Part shown: in pieces, positions 41,388 to 50,506 of the stretch
Layout of the letters: each line of letters opens with the position of its first letter
Position numbering within the stretch: the first letter of the stretch is position 1
Assembly: GCF_036226505.1 (NCBI RefSeq)
Contig: NZ_CP108484.1
Location: forward strand, 620,001 to 684,000
Length of the DNA: 64,000 bases
Direction of reading: 5' to 3'
DNA from: Kitasatospora sp. NBC_01246
GTDB lineage: Bacteria; Actinomycetota; Actinomycetes; Streptomycetales; Streptomycetaceae
Notes under the pieces: generated by a model
What the model saw: the letters and a program-made list of their open reading frames with translations, nothing else
What the model was told of the DNA's origin: nothing
The model's database searches: none
Program-made: the position numbers and the translations under genes

Positions 41388-42614
41388 ATGAGCCTCCCGG
41401 CCGTCGACTACCGCGCGGTGTTCCAGGCCCTGCCCGGCATGGTCGCCCTCCTCACCCCGGACCTGGTGTACGTCGATGTCAACGAGGACTTCGTACGGAT
41501 GTCCGGCCGTACCCGCGAGCAGCTCGTCGGCCGGTACCTCTTCGACGTCTTCCCCGACAATCCGAACGATCCGGACGCCACCGGCAGCCGCAACCTAGGG
41601 GTCTCCCTGCAGCGGGTCCTGGCGAGCGGCGAACGCGACACCATGGCCCTCCAGCGCTACGACGTCCAGTCCGCCGGCAGCGCCGGCGAGTGGGAGGAGC
41701 GCTACTGGAGCCCGGTCAACGCTCCCGTCCTGACCCCGGGCGGCGACGTGGTGCTGCTCGTCCACCGGGTGGAGGAGATCACCGAACTCATCCGGGCCCA
41801 CGGTCTGCCCGAGGGCAACCGCGCCCGCGTCCTGGAGGCGGAGCTCTACACCCGCGCGCGCGAACTGCAGGAGGTCAACGAACGCCTGCGCGAGGCCCAC
41901 GACCGCGAACGTGAGGTCGCGCTCGCGCTCCAGGAGGCCATGCTCCCGGGCCCCCGACCGCTTGAGCACCACCTCGCCGCGGTCCGCTACCGGCCCGCCG
42001 TCGGGGCGCTGAACGTGTGCGGCGACTGGTACGACCTCGTCGAGCTGCCGGGCAACCGCGTGGCGGTCGCCGTCGGCGACGTGGTGGGCCACGGCCTCAC
42101 CGCGGCGGGCGTCATGGGCCAGCTCCGCAGCGCCCTCAGCGCGGCCTCCCGGGTCGCCGTCGGGCCCGCCCAGGCGCTGGAGGTCCTGGGCCTCTACGCC
42201 CGCTTCGTCGACGGCGCCGAATCCACCACCGTCGCCACGGCCTTCATCGACTGCGACGCCCACACCGTCACCTACAGCAGCGCGGGCCACCCGCCGCCCG
42301 TCCTGCTGCACGGCGAGGGCACCGTCGAGTTCCTCGACCGGGCCACCGACCCGCCGCTCGGCGCCCGCCCCGAGCACCAGGCCCGGCCCCAGGCCGTCGC
42401 CGGCTTCACCCACGGCGACACGCTCGTCCTCTACACCGACGGCCTCGTCGAACGGCGGCGCGAGGACATCGACACCGGCCTGAACCGGCTCGCCGACGCG
42501 CTCATCCGCCACCGCCGGTTCGATCCCGACGCCCTCGCCGACCTCGTCCTCACCGAGCTGCTCCCGCCCGGCGGCGCGACCGACGACACAGCGCTCGTCA
42601 TCGTCCGCCTCTGA
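41388..42614 (+). CDS. PAS domain-containing SpoIIE/PP2C-type serine phosphatase
   Basis: A 408-residue signalling phosphatase. An N-terminal PAS domain (about 8-130; YRAVFQALPGMVALLTPDLVYVDVNEDFVRMSGRTREQLVG) is joined by a helical linker (about 140-180) to a PP2C-SpoIIE domain with VCGDWYDLVEL, VGDVVGHGLTAAGVMGQLR and LYTDGLVERRREDID, which hold the metal-binding Asp residues. Such enzymes dephosphorylate anti-anti-sigma factors. No partner kinase or STAS gene is adjacent. The only related element is the broken ATPase fragment at 5728-5931. Confidence 0.92.
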   Translation: MSLPAVDYRAVFQALPGMVALLTPDLVYVDVNEDFVRMSGRTREQLVGRYLFDVFPDNPNDPDATGSRNLGVSLQRVLASGERDTMALQRYDVQSAGSAGEWEERYWSPVNAPVLTPGGDVVLLVHRVEEITELIRAHGLPEGNRARVLEAELYTRARELQEVNERLREAHDREREVALALQEAMLPGPRPLEHHLAAVRYRPAVGALNVCGDWYDLVELPGNRVAVAVGDVVGHGLTAAGVMGQLRSALSAASRVAVGPAQALEVLGLYARFVDGAESTTVATAFIDCDAHTVTYSSAGHPPPVLLHGEGTVEFLDRATDPPLGARPEHQARPQAVAGFTHGDTLVLYTDGLVERRREDIDTGLNRLADALIRHRRFDPDALADLVLTELLPPGGATDDTALVIVRL

Positions 42615-42661
42615 CCCCCGGCCGGCGGGGTGGCGGCCTGTTCGGCCATCGGCCCGGTGAA

Positions 42662-43102
42662 CTCCCCGCCCCGGTGGCCACCCTGGGCGACACCCTGACC
42701 ACCTGGAAGACCACCACCCATGTCGCGGGCCAGTACAACGCCGCCTACGACCTCTGGTACGCGGACACGGCCGGCGGGTGCGGTCCGACCACCTCGCACG
42801 AGCTGATGATCTGGCTCGACCGGCAGGGCGGCCCCGTCCCGCTCGGCACCGCCACCCAGCAGGTCACCCTCGGCGGCCGGACGTACCAGGTCTACCAGTA
42901 CCAGAACGCCACCAACGGCAAGCAGGTCATCAGCTACCTGCTCCCCGGTTCGAGCAACTACGCCTACGCCCTGGACCTGCGCGCGATCACCGCCGACGCC
43001 GTGGTGCGCGGCTACGTCCCCGCCGACGGGCAGCTCTGCTCCGTACAGGCGGGCTTCGAGATCTGGAACGGCGGCGCCGGGCTGGCCACCAAGTCTGACC
43101 CG
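42662..43102 (+). pseudogene. Remnant of a GH12 endoglucanase
   Basis: About 140 codons match the C-terminal two thirds of GH12 cellulases/xyloglucanases: YNAAYDLWYAD, ELMIWLDRQGGPVPLG, GGRTYQVYQYQN, VISYLLPG and LCSVQAGFEIWNGGAGLATKS. The second catalytic Glu lies in AGFEIW and the first probably in HELMIWL. The N-terminal strands and signal peptide are absent, no stop codon follows, and the frame runs straight into the DUF2252 gene. I read it as a 5'- and 3'-eroded pseudogene. Confidence 0.8.
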
Positions 43103-43270
43103 GCCGGGCCACGCTCGGCCCGGGGCGGCTCACCGCGAGCCGGATCGGCCCGGGGCGGCCATGATCGGAGCAGGGCCGCCGACGCCTGCTTCCCTCCCCC
43201 GGGGAGCGGGCCGGCGCTCCTCCGCAGGTGGGCGGCCGGGAGCGCGGCCGCGGTCGGACAGGAGGACCGG

Positions 43271-44683
43271 ATGGGCCAGGACCAGGCGCGTCCCGTGCGG
43301 CGCGCGACCCCCGAGGAGCGGGCGGCGGCCGGTCGGGCGGCACGCCGGACGACACCGCGTTCCGCCCACGCCGAGTACCGGCCGGGCCCGGAGCGGCCCG
43401 ACCCGCTCACGATCCTGGCGGCCCAGTCGGCGCTGCGCGTGCCGGAGCTGGTGCCGATCCGGTACGCCCGGATGGCCGAGTCCCCGTTCCGTTTCTACCG
43501 GGGCGCGGCCGCGGTCATGGCGTCCGACCTCGCGGGCACCCCCGACTCGGGCATCCGGGTCCAGCTCTGCGGCGACGCCCACATGCTGAACTTCCGGCTG
43601 CTCGCCTCGCCGGAGCGGCGGCTGGTCTTCGACATCAACGACTTCGACGAGACGCTGCCCGGCCCGTGGGAATGGGACGTGAAGCGGCTGGCGTCGAGCC
43701 TGGTGATCGCGGGCCGGGCGAACGGCTTCGACGGGGCGCAGCGCGCGGACATCGTCGCCACGGCGGTCCGCTCGTACCGGGAGGCGATGCGGCGGTTCGC
43801 GGGGATGCGCAACCTGGACGTCTGGTACGCCCAGCTGGACTCGCAGCGGCTGCGGGAGCTGGCGGTGGGCCGGGTCTCCAAACGGGCCCGCCGGGGGCTC
43901 GACGAGGCGATGTCGAAGGCCCGCACCCGCGACAGCCTCCAGGCCTTCGGCAGGCTCACCGAGGTGACGGACGGCCTGGTCCGCATCGCCGCCGACCCGC
44001 CGCTGCTCGTCCCGATCGCCGACCTCCTGCCGGAGGTGGAGCGGACCGCGCTGATGGAGCTGTTCCACGGCCTGGTGCGGCGTTACGCGAGCACCATGCC
44101 CGCCGACCGGCGCACCCTGCTCTCGGCTTTCCGGCTGGTGGACGCGGCCCGCAAGGTCGTCGGTGTCGGCAGCGTCGGCACGCGGTGCTGGATCTTCCTG
44201 CTGCTCGGCCGGGACGGCGAGGACCCGCTGTTCCTCCAGGCCAAGGAGGCCGGCGAATCGGTGCTGGCGCCGTACGTCGGCGCGAGCCGGTACGACAACC
44301 AGGGCGAGCGGGTGGTCTCCGGTCAGCGGCTGATGCAGGCCACCAGCGACATCTTCCTGGGCTGGGAGCGGGTCGAGGGCATCGACGGCAGGCGGCGGGA
44401 CTTCTACATCCGTCAGCTCCGCGACTGGAAGGGCATCGTCGTGGCCGAGCGGATGGTGCCGCGCGGCATGCGGGCCTTCGGCGAACTGTGCGGCGCCACG
44501 CTGGCCCGGGCGCACGCCCGGTCGGGCGACCGCATCGCCATCGCCGCCTACCTGGGGAAGCGGGACGCCTTCGACCGGGCCCTGGTGGAGTTCGCCGAGG
44601 CGTACGCGGACCGGAACGAGCGGGACCACCGGGCGCTGGTCGAGGCGGTCGCGGCGGGCCGGCTCCCGGCCGAGGCCGGCTGA
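43271..44683 (+). CDS. DUF2252 family protein
   Basis: A 470-residue cytoplasmic protein. DUF2252 hallmarks are RMAESPFRFYRGAAAVMASDLA, VQLCGDAHMLNFRLLASPERRLVFDINDFDETLPGPWEWDVKRLA and FYIRQLRDWKG. The CGDAHMLNF and DINDFDE motifs resemble the catalytic loop and metal site of kinase-like folds, so a phosphotransfer activity is suspected but unproven. The ATG at 43271 has AGGAGGA upstream; the in-frame extension upstream is the GH12 remnant. Confidence 0.85.
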   Translation: MGQDQARPVRRATPEERAAAGRAARRTTPRSAHAEYRPGPERPDPLTILAAQSALRVPELVPIRYARMAESPFRFYRGAAAVMASDLAGTPDSGIRVQLCGDAHMLNFRLLASPERRLVFDINDFDETLPGPWEWDVKRLASSLVIAGRANGFDGAQRADIVATAVRSYREAMRRFAGMRNLDVWYAQLDSQRLRELAVGRVSKRARRGLDEAMSKARTRDSLQAFGRLTEVTDGLVRIAADPPLLVPIADLLPEVERTALMELFHGLVRRYASTMPADRRTLLSAFRLVDAARKVVGVGSVGTRCWIFLLLGRDGEDPLFLQAKEAGESVLAPYVGASRYDNQGERVVSGQRLMQATSDIFLGWERVEGIDGRRRDFYIRQLRDWKGIVVAERMVPRGMRAFGELCGATLARAHARSGDRIAIAAYLGKRDAFDRALVEFAEAYADRNERDHRALVEAVAAGRLPAEAG

Positions 44684-44689
44684 GCCGTC

Positions 44690-44722
44690 GCGGGCCGCCG
44701 GGTCGCGCCGCCCGGGGCCCGC
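44690..44722. terminator. Weak hairpin between DUF2252 and kinase genes
   Basis: GCGGGCC and GGCCCGC arms (7 bp) flank a 19-nt internal loop in the 42-bp gap between convergent genes. Confidence 0.35.
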
Positions 44723-44725
44723 TGA

Positions 44726-46717
44726 TCAGCCCTCGGCCGACCGCGAACGGCCCTCGGCCCGGAGCCCCTCCCCGATGACGCGCAGGAGCGCCTCCCGGTC
44801 CACCGCGACCGGTTCGGGGCCCGGCCGGGCGGGATCACCGACCCGGTGGACCGGCATCCGGGCCCGGACGAGGGTCCGGCCGTCACCCGTCGGGGGGAGC
44901 TGGACGATCTCCAGCTCGGCCGCGACGACCTCCTCTCCCTCCCGCCCGGGCCGTAGTCCGACACAGAGGTGGAAATCGAGCGACTCGTCGTCGGCGATGT
45001 CGACGGGGTACTCGGTGACCCCGGGCCCGACGGGCTGCCCGCGCTCCGACAGGTCCTCGAACTGCGGGGAGACCTGCTTGAGGTAACGCACCCCGCCACC
45101 GTCGTACGTGGTGATCCGCAGGGCGAGGTCGCGCAGCCCGGCCCGGCGGGTCCGGTCCACCAGGGAGGCCAGCTCCCGGTGGAGGCCCGGTGTCCCCGTG
45201 GGCGACGCGGGGGCGGGCACGATGTCGAGGGTGCCTCCCAACGCGGAGGTGACGGACCGGACCTGGGCCACCGACCACCGCTCGCCGATGCCCCGGGCGT
45301 GGCACGGGAAGCGGCCCGCGCAGGAGGCGAGGGCGGCGGCCAGGTCGTCGGCGCTCTCGGCCGCCGCCTCCAGGTCGGTCAGCAGGATCGCGGTGCGCGC
45401 CGCGTCGGCGTGGCCGGCGAACAGGCGGTCGGCCAGCCGGATCCAGCGGCCGAACGCCGCCGCGCCGACCGGCTCCAGCCCGGCCAGCGCCGCCCGCGCC
45501 CCGGCCTTGGCGGCCGCGGTCGCCCGGACCAGCCGCTGGGTGTCGGGGTAGAGCATCCGCGCGTACGCCGACCCCGCGACGACGGCGAAGGAGGCGTCCT
45601 CGTCCAGGCCGTCGATGACGGCCGCGACCGCCGCCCCGACCGCCCGGAAGTCCGCCTCGGGCAGCTCCGGCGACAGTCCGACCAGGAGGACGAGCGCGCG
45701 GGGCACGCCGGCCGCCGCACGGTCGGCGGCCCCGCTCGGGCCGGTCACCGTCAGGATCGTGTGCGCCTCCGTGGCGCCCGGGGCGAGGAACTCGTTGCGG
45801 TGCAGCTCCAGCCCGAGACCGCCGGAGTGCACCACGGCGGGAACAGCGGCCGGAACGGCGGGCGTCCGCGGCTCCGGCGCGGACGGGCGGCGGCCGACCG
45901 CCCGGAGCCGCGCCACGACGGCTCCCGCATCGGCCGGGCGGTCCGCCGGATCCTTGGCGAGCAGCTCCGCGACCAGCTCGTCGAGCTCGTCGGGGACCTC
46001 CGGCCGCAGCGGGGCGATACGCGGGGCCGGGGTCTGGAGGTGCTGGACCATCAGGGTCCAGAGGCCGCCGCGCGCCGGGAACGGCGGCCGTCCGGTGAGC
46101 AGCGCGAAGAGCACACAGCCCAGCGCGTAGAGATCGGCCCGTCCGTCGACCCGGGGACTGCGCCACTGCTCGGGGGCCATGTACTCGGGCGTGCCCATCA
46201 CGCTGCCCTCCCGGGTGAGACCCGAGTCGGCCCGGACGTACCCGGCGAGTCCGAAGTCGCACACCTTGAGCGTGCCGTCGGGGAGCAGCATGAGGTTGGC
46301 GGGTTTGACGTCCCGGTGGACGATGCCCAGCCGGTGCGCGTAGGACAGGGCGCCCGCGAGTTGCGCGGTCAGCTCCACCGCCTCGTCGACGGGCAGCCCC
46401 GACGGCCGCCCGTGCAGGACCTCCCCGAGGTCGCGGCCCCGGAGCAGTTCCATCACCAGGTAGAGCCGGCCGCCCTGTTCGCCGCTGTCGAAGATCTGGG
46501 TGATGCCCGGGTGCTGGAACCGCGCGGTGACCTGCGCCTCGCGATGGAACCGCTGCGCGGCCACCGCGCCGACCGCCGACTGCGGGGCGAGGAACTTGAT
46601 CGCGACCCCGCGGTCCAGCCGGGGATCGTGGGCCCGCCAGACCTCGCCCATCCCGCCGCGCCCGAGCAGTACCTCCAACCGGTACCGGTCGGCGATCCGC
46701 GTCCCCACAGCGTTCAA
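44726..46717 (-). CDS. Ser/Thr protein kinase fused to a degenerate vWA-like domain
   Basis: A 663-residue protein. The N-terminal Hanks-type kinase (about 8-275) has the complete set: GRGGMGEVW, VAIKF, VHRDVKPANLM, DFGLAG and MAPEQW. After a Pro/Ala linker, residues about 310-510 look like a von Willebrand A domain (ALVLLVGLSPELPEADFRAV, then TAILLTDLEAAAES), but the DxSxS metal site is replaced. The C-terminal about 140 residues form a beta-rich domain. No membrane helix is seen. The start is uncertain: TTG at 46717 (GAGG upstream) or GTG at 46708. It is divergent from a P450. Confidence 0.85.
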   Translation of the reverse strand: MNAVGTRIADRYRLEVLLGRGGMGEVWRAHDPRLDRGVAIKFLAPQSAVGAVAAQRFHREAQVTARFQHPGITQIFDSGEQGGRLYLVMELLRGRDLGEVLHGRPSGLPVDEAVELTAQLAGALSYAHRLGIVHRDVKPANLMLLPDGTLKVCDFGLAGYVRADSGLTREGSVMGTPEYMAPEQWRSPRVDGRADLYALGCVLFALLTGRPPFPARGGLWTLMVQHLQTPAPRIAPLRPEVPDELDELVAELLAKDPADRPADAGAVVARLRAVGRRPSAPEPRTPAVPAAVPAVVHSGGLGLELHRNEFLAPGATEAHTILTVTGPSGAADRAAAGVPRALVLLVGLSPELPEADFRAVGAAVAAVIDGLDEDASFAVVAGSAYARMLYPDTQRLVRATAAAKAGARAALAGLEPVGAAAFGRWIRLADRLFAGHADAARTAILLTDLEAAAESADDLAAALASCAGRFPCHARGIGERWSVAQVRSVTSALGGTLDIVPAPASPTGTPGLHRELASLVDRTRRAGLRDLALRITTYDGGGVRYLKQVSPQFEDLSERGQPVGPGVTEYPVDIADDESLDFHLCVGLRPGREGEEVVAAELEIVQLPPTGDGRTLVRARMPVHRVGDPARPGPEPVAVDREALLRVIGEGLRAEGRSRSAEG

Positions 46718-46979
46718 GGCGCCTCGCAATCCCCCGTGTCGCACGGCCCCCGCCGCTTCCGCCACTCTACGAGACCGGTCCGACGGCTGTGCATTCCACG
46801 GGGCCCCGCGTCCGGGCCGTCCCGACCGGCGGCCGACCGGCGGCGGCGCCCGCGCGGGTAGCATCCGAGCCGAGGCCGTCCGGCCACGACCGGTAGCCCA
46901 GCAGTGCGCCACCTCCGACACCGTCCGCTCCGTCGCCGCCGCCCGGCGGCGCCCCGCTCGACACCGCCCAGGGACCGAC

Positions 46980-48164
46980 ATGGCCTCCCCCTTCGCCGAT
47001 CCGGCGTTCTACCGCGACCGCTACCCCGCCTACGCCGCCCTGCGCGAGGCCGCACCGGTCCTGCGCATCCCGATGGAGGGCGGCGGCCCCGGCACCGCGA
47101 CCGTCGTCACCGGCTACCACGCGGCCCGCCAGGCCCTCACCGCCCCGCTGTCGAAGGACACCGGCGCGTACTTCGCCGACAAGCCGTCCAAGCGGTCCCT
47201 GCACCCGGCCGTCGCCCGCACCATGCTCGCCACCGATCCCCCGGAGCACACCCGGCTCCGCCGCCTGGTCACCAGGGCGTTCACCACCGCCGTGGTCGAC
47301 GGACTCCGCCCGTACGTCCGCTCACTCGCCGAGGAACTCGTCGACCGCTGGGCACCCGGTAGCGAGGTCGACCTCGTCGAGGACCTCGCCGGGCCCCTCC
47401 CGGTCACCGTCATCTGCCAACTCCTGGGCGTCCCGCCGGAGGACCGCCCGGCCGTCCGCGGCTGGTCCACCGACCTGTTCGCCACCGGCGACCACGAGCG
47501 GATCGACTCGGCCTCGCACGCGCTGGCCGACTACCTGGCGGAGCTGATCGCTACCAAGCGGTCCGGGCCGGACGGTTCGCTGCTCTCCGAACTGATCGCG
47601 GTCCGCGACAGCGACGCCGGCCGCCTCGGCGAGGAGGAGTTGCTGTCGCTGGCCGTGCTGCTGCTGGTGGCCGGGCACGAGACCACCACCGCGGCGATCG
47701 GCAACGCCGTCCTCGCGCTGCTCCGGCACCCGGACGACCTGCGACGCCTCGTGGCCGACCCGCACCGCATCCCGGCCGCGGTCGACGAACTGCTGCGCTA
47801 CGACGCGCCGGTGAGCATCGCGACCTGGCGCTGGGCCCCCGAGGCGGTGCGCCTGGGCGACAGCGAGGTCCCCGCCGGCTCCCCGGTGTTCGTCTGCCCC
47901 GGCGCGGCCAACCGCGACCCCGCGCGGTTCGCCGACCCCGACCGGCTCGACCTCGACCGGCCCGACGCGGCCGGCCACCTGGCCTTCGGGCACGGGATCC
48001 ACCGCTGCGTCGGCGCACCGCTCGCCCACGCCGAGATCGAGGTCGTCCTGCGGGTCCTCCTGGAGCGATTCCCGACCCTGCGGCTGGCCGTCCCGCCCGA
48101 CCGACTCACCTGGCGCCACTCCCGGCTGGTGCGCGGCCTCGTCGCCCTGCCGGTCCGCCTGTAG
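46980..48164 (+). CDS. Cytochrome P450
   Basis: A 394-residue soluble bacterial P450. The I-helix oxygen-binding motif is AGHETT, the K-helix ExxR is ELLR, and the haem-binding loop is FGHGIHRCVGAPLA with the Cys ligand. HTRLRRLVTRAFT is the C-helix region. It needs external ferredoxin and reductase, and none are adjacent. The substrate is unknown; the lone position argues for xenobiotic or stand-alone metabolism rather than a biosynthetic cluster. Confidence 0.95.
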   Translation: MASPFADPAFYRDRYPAYAALREAAPVLRIPMEGGGPGTATVVTGYHAARQALTAPLSKDTGAYFADKPSKRSLHPAVARTMLATDPPEHTRLRRLVTRAFTTAVVDGLRPYVRSLAEELVDRWAPGSEVDLVEDLAGPLPVTVICQLLGVPPEDRPAVRGWSTDLFATGDHERIDSASHALADYLAELIATKRSGPDGSLLSELIAVRDSDAGRLGEEELLSLAVLLLVAGHETTTAAIGNAVLALLRHPDDLRRLVADPHRIPAAVDELLRYDAPVSIATWRWAPEAVRLGDSEVPAGSPVFVCPGAANRDPARFADPDRLDLDRPDAAGHLAFGHGIHRCVGAPLAHAEIEVVLRVLLERFPTLRLAVPPDRLTWRHSRLVRGLVALPVRL

Positions 48165-48375
48165 GCGCCGCCGCCGCGCTGTCCGCCGCTGCGGTGTCCC
48201 GGGGCGCACGGCACCGCGCACGCCGGGGCACCGGCGCGGGGCCGGGAAGTCGCGAACGCTCTGTGTTCATCCCAAGGTGGGGTTTGGCTCAACTCCCCTG
48301 CCCGGTAGGACCGATAGCCCTGGTGGCGAAGGTTCCGCCGCCGGCGGGCCCGCCACCACCGAAGGGGAGACGACC

Positions 48376-48753
48376 ATGGTGCGTAGGACGCACGTGCTGG
48401 GAGCCGGACTGCTGGCGGTCGCGCTGGCGGCGGGCACGGGGTGGGTCGCGCAGGCGAACGACGACGGCGCCGCCGGGCAGGAGCGCCAGGCATCGGTGAA
48501 GGCCGTCGACGCCATCGACGGCTACCAGGTGGTCAAGCTGGGCAACGCCAACGTCGGCAACTTCCAGCGCCGGACGGTCAATTGCCCCGCCGGCAAGCGG
48601 GCGATCGGCGGTGGCGCGGAGGCCCAGGGCAACGAGGCGGTCCTGGTCGGCAGCTTCCCGACGGACGGCGCCAACGGCTGGGTAGGCATCGGCCGCCAGC
48701 CCGGCAGCAGCAGCGTGGGCATCAGCGTCTACGTGATCTGCGCGAACGGCTGA
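48376..48753 (+). CDS. Small secreted protein with one disulfide-type cysteine pair
   Basis: A 125-residue exported protein. Its signal peptide (about residues 1-27) has the hydrophobic core GAGLLAVALAAGTGWVA. The mature part has VNCPAGKRAIGGGAEAQG near the middle and ends GISVYVICANG; the two Cys probably pair. The CPxGKxxxGGG...YxxC pattern is widespread in Actinobacteria in proteins of unknown function. The ATG follows GAAGGGGAGA. Confidence 0.82.
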   Translation: MVRRTHVLGAGLLAVALAAGTGWVAQANDDGAAGQERQASVKAVDAIDGYQVVKLGNANVGNFQRRTVNCPAGKRAIGGGAEAQGNEAVLVGSFPTDGANGWVGIGRQPGSSSVGISVYVICANG

Positions 48754-48806
48754 CCTGCGGCACCCGACAGCTGGACCGGCCGACCGGCCGGTCCGCTGCG
48801 GCACGT

Positions 48807-48844
48807 GGCTCCGGCCCCCGGGAATCGTCCCGGGGGCCGGAGCC
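48807..48844. terminator. Strong hairpin between convergent genes
   Basis: Perfect 17-bp arms starting GGCTCCGGCCCCCGG with an ATCG tetraloop. Confidence 0.85.
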
Positions 48845-48954
48845 TCGTCGTCGGTGCCGGCCGGTACACCGGCGGGCGTCAGCCACGGGGCACCCGTCCG
48901 TCGGACCGCCGGGGATGAACCCCGTTGCGAGCCCGGGGCGTTGGGAGTTCGCCG

Positions 48955-49545
48955 TCAGTCGCCGGACGGCGGAGCCGGGGCCGCCTTCAGTCCGTCCAGG
49001 GTGAGGTCGAGGAGGCGTTCGGCCTGCTCGCGCTGGTCCGGTCCGGCGGAGGTGAGGGCGATCCCGGCGAGCGCGGCGAACATGTCGCTCGCGCTGATGT
49101 CGGACCGGATCGTTCCGGCCGCGCGGGCGGCGTCCATCAGGGCAACGAGGGCGCCCTGGATCAGCTCGCGGCTGTCGGCATAGGGATTGCCGCCCGAAGC
49201 GACGACCGCCCGCAGGGCGTCGGCCATGCCGAACTTGGCGGTGGCGTAGTCGATGAAGCGGCGGGTCCACGCGCGCAGGGCCTCGGCGGGCGGCATGGTC
49301 GCCAGGAGCCCGGGGACGGCGTCGCAGAGCCGGGCCACCTCGTTGCGGTAGGCCGCCTCGACCAGCGCCTCCCTGGTCGGGAAGTTGCGGTACAGGGTGC
49401 CGGTTCCGACACCCGCCTCGGCGGCGATTCGCTCGAAGGTCGCGTCGAGCCCCTCCTCGGTGAACATGCGCACGGCGGTGGCCAGGATCCTGTCCCGGTT
49501 CCGCTGCGCGTCGGCCCTCAGCGGGCGCCCTGAAGCTCGGGTCAT
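48955..49545 (-). CDS. TetR family transcriptional regulator
   Basis: A 196-residue TetR repressor with the DNA-binding segment RDRILATAVRMFTEEGLDATFERIAAEAGVGTGTLYRNFPTREALVEA (about 15-65). The C-terminal helical domain resembles the TetR_C regulators of SDR genes (RAWTRRFIDYATAK). It is divergent from an SDR gene, and the shared region has two matching 20-bp operator-like palindromes, so it most likely represses both itself and the SDR gene. Confidence 0.92.
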   Translation of the reverse strand: MTRASGRPLRADAQRNRDRILATAVRMFTEEGLDATFERIAAEAGVGTGTLYRNFPTREALVEAAYRNEVARLCDAVPGLLATMPPAEALRAWTRRFIDYATAKFGMADALRAVVASGGNPYADSRELIQGALVALMDAARAAGTIRSDISASDMFAALAGIALTSAGPDQREQAERLLDLTLDGLKAAPAPPSGD

Positions 49546-49572
49546 CGGCGGCCCTCTCCCTCCTCCGTTGCT

Positions 49573-49622
49573 AAGTGGAGGCTCCTCCGCTTAGTCTGAG
49601 CGAAGTGGCGGACCCTCCACTT
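49573..49622. promoter_or_regulatory. Two TetR-type operators between TetR and SDR genes
   Basis: Two 20-bp near-palindromes share the form AAGTGGmGG-N2-CCTCCrCTT: 49573-49592 and 49603-49622, with centres 30 bp apart. The first has one mismatch between its arms. Position and symmetry fit binding by two dimers of the adjacent TetR protein. Confidence 0.8.
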
Positions 49623-49682
49623 TCAACTCTAGGGCACGGCCCGGCCTGCCCCCACTCACCTGTTCCGGAAGGACGGCCCCGT

Positions 49683-50414
49683 ATGTCGGGAATCGAAGGC
49701 AAGGTCGTGGCGATCACTGGCGCCGGCAGCGGCATCGGCGAGGCGACCGCACTCCTGCTGGCCGCGCGCGGCGCGAAGGTCGTCCTCGGGGCACGCCGCA
49801 CGGAGCGCCTGGAGGCCCTGGCCGCCCGTATCGAACAGGCCGGCGGCGAGGCCGCCTGGATCCGCACGGACGTGACGCGGCAGGGCGACCTCACCGGCCT
49901 CGTCCGGCTGGCCCGCGACCGGTACGGCAGGCTCGACGTCCTCGTCGGCAACGCCGGGGTCGGGCTGATCTCCCGCCTGGACGACCTGCGCGTCGAGGAC
50001 TGGGAGCAGATGATCGACGTCAACCTCAAGGGCGTCCTGTACGGGATCGCCGCGGCCCTGCCGGTCTTCCGGGAGCAGGGCTCCGGACACTTCGTCAACA
50101 CCGTGTCCACCGCCGGCCTGCGCATCGTGCCGCTCCAGTCGGTGTACGCGGCGACGAAGAACGCCGTACGGACCGTCTCGGAGGGCCTGCGCCAGGAGGC
50201 CGGCGACAGCCTGCGCGTCACCGTCGTCTCCCCCGGCGCCGTCCGCACGGACTTCGCGGAGCACATGGACCCGTCGGTGAAGCCGCAGGTCGACAAGCTG
50301 ATGGAGATCGCCCTCCCGCCGGACGCGGTGGCCCGCGCCATCGCCTTCGCCATCGAGCAGCCGGACGGGGTCGATGTGGGCGACATCGTCGTCCGCCCCA
50401 CCGCCCAGGGGTAG
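49683..50414 (+). CDS. Short-chain dehydrogenase/reductase
   Basis: A 243-residue classical SDR. The NAD(P)-binding GAGSGIGEATALLLAARGAKVVLGARR, the NAG motif in VGNAGVG, the catalytic YAATKNAV (YxxxK) and SPGAVRTDFAEH are all present; the Arg pair after the glycine loop favours NADP(H). It reduces or oxidises an alcohol/ketone whose identity is unknown. It is controlled by the divergent TetR regulator. The ATG follows GGAAGGAC. Confidence 0.93.
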   Translation: MSGIEGKVVAITGAGSGIGEATALLLAARGAKVVLGARRTERLEALAARIEQAGGEAAWIRTDVTRQGDLTGLVRLARDRYGRLDVLVGNAGVGLISRLDDLRVEDWEQMIDVNLKGVLYGIAAALPVFREQGSGHFVNTVSTAGLRIVPLQSVYAATKNAVRTVSEGLRQEAGDSLRVTVVSPGAVRTDFAEHMDPSVKPQVDKLMEIALPPDAVARAIAFAIEQPDGVDVGDIVVRPTAQG

Positions 50415-50459
50415 GTCCGCGCAACCGGTGCGGCCGGCCCGGTCGGGGCCCGGGAAACA

Positions 50460-50498
50460 CCTCGCCGACCGGCGCGAGCGGCGCACCGGTCGGCGAGG
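50460..50498. terminator. Hairpin between SDR and ALF-repeat genes
   Basis: Perfect 13-bp arms (CCTCGCCGACCGG and complement) with a 13-nt loop lie between convergent genes. Confidence 0.75.
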
Positions 50499-50506
50499 GG
50501 GGTGGA

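Noticed and set aside
34605..48164. A secondary-metabolite gene cluster around the prenyl synthase and P450
   Set aside because: The genes lie 11 kb apart with unrelated housekeeping-type genes between, and no synthase, tailoring group or resistance gene links them.
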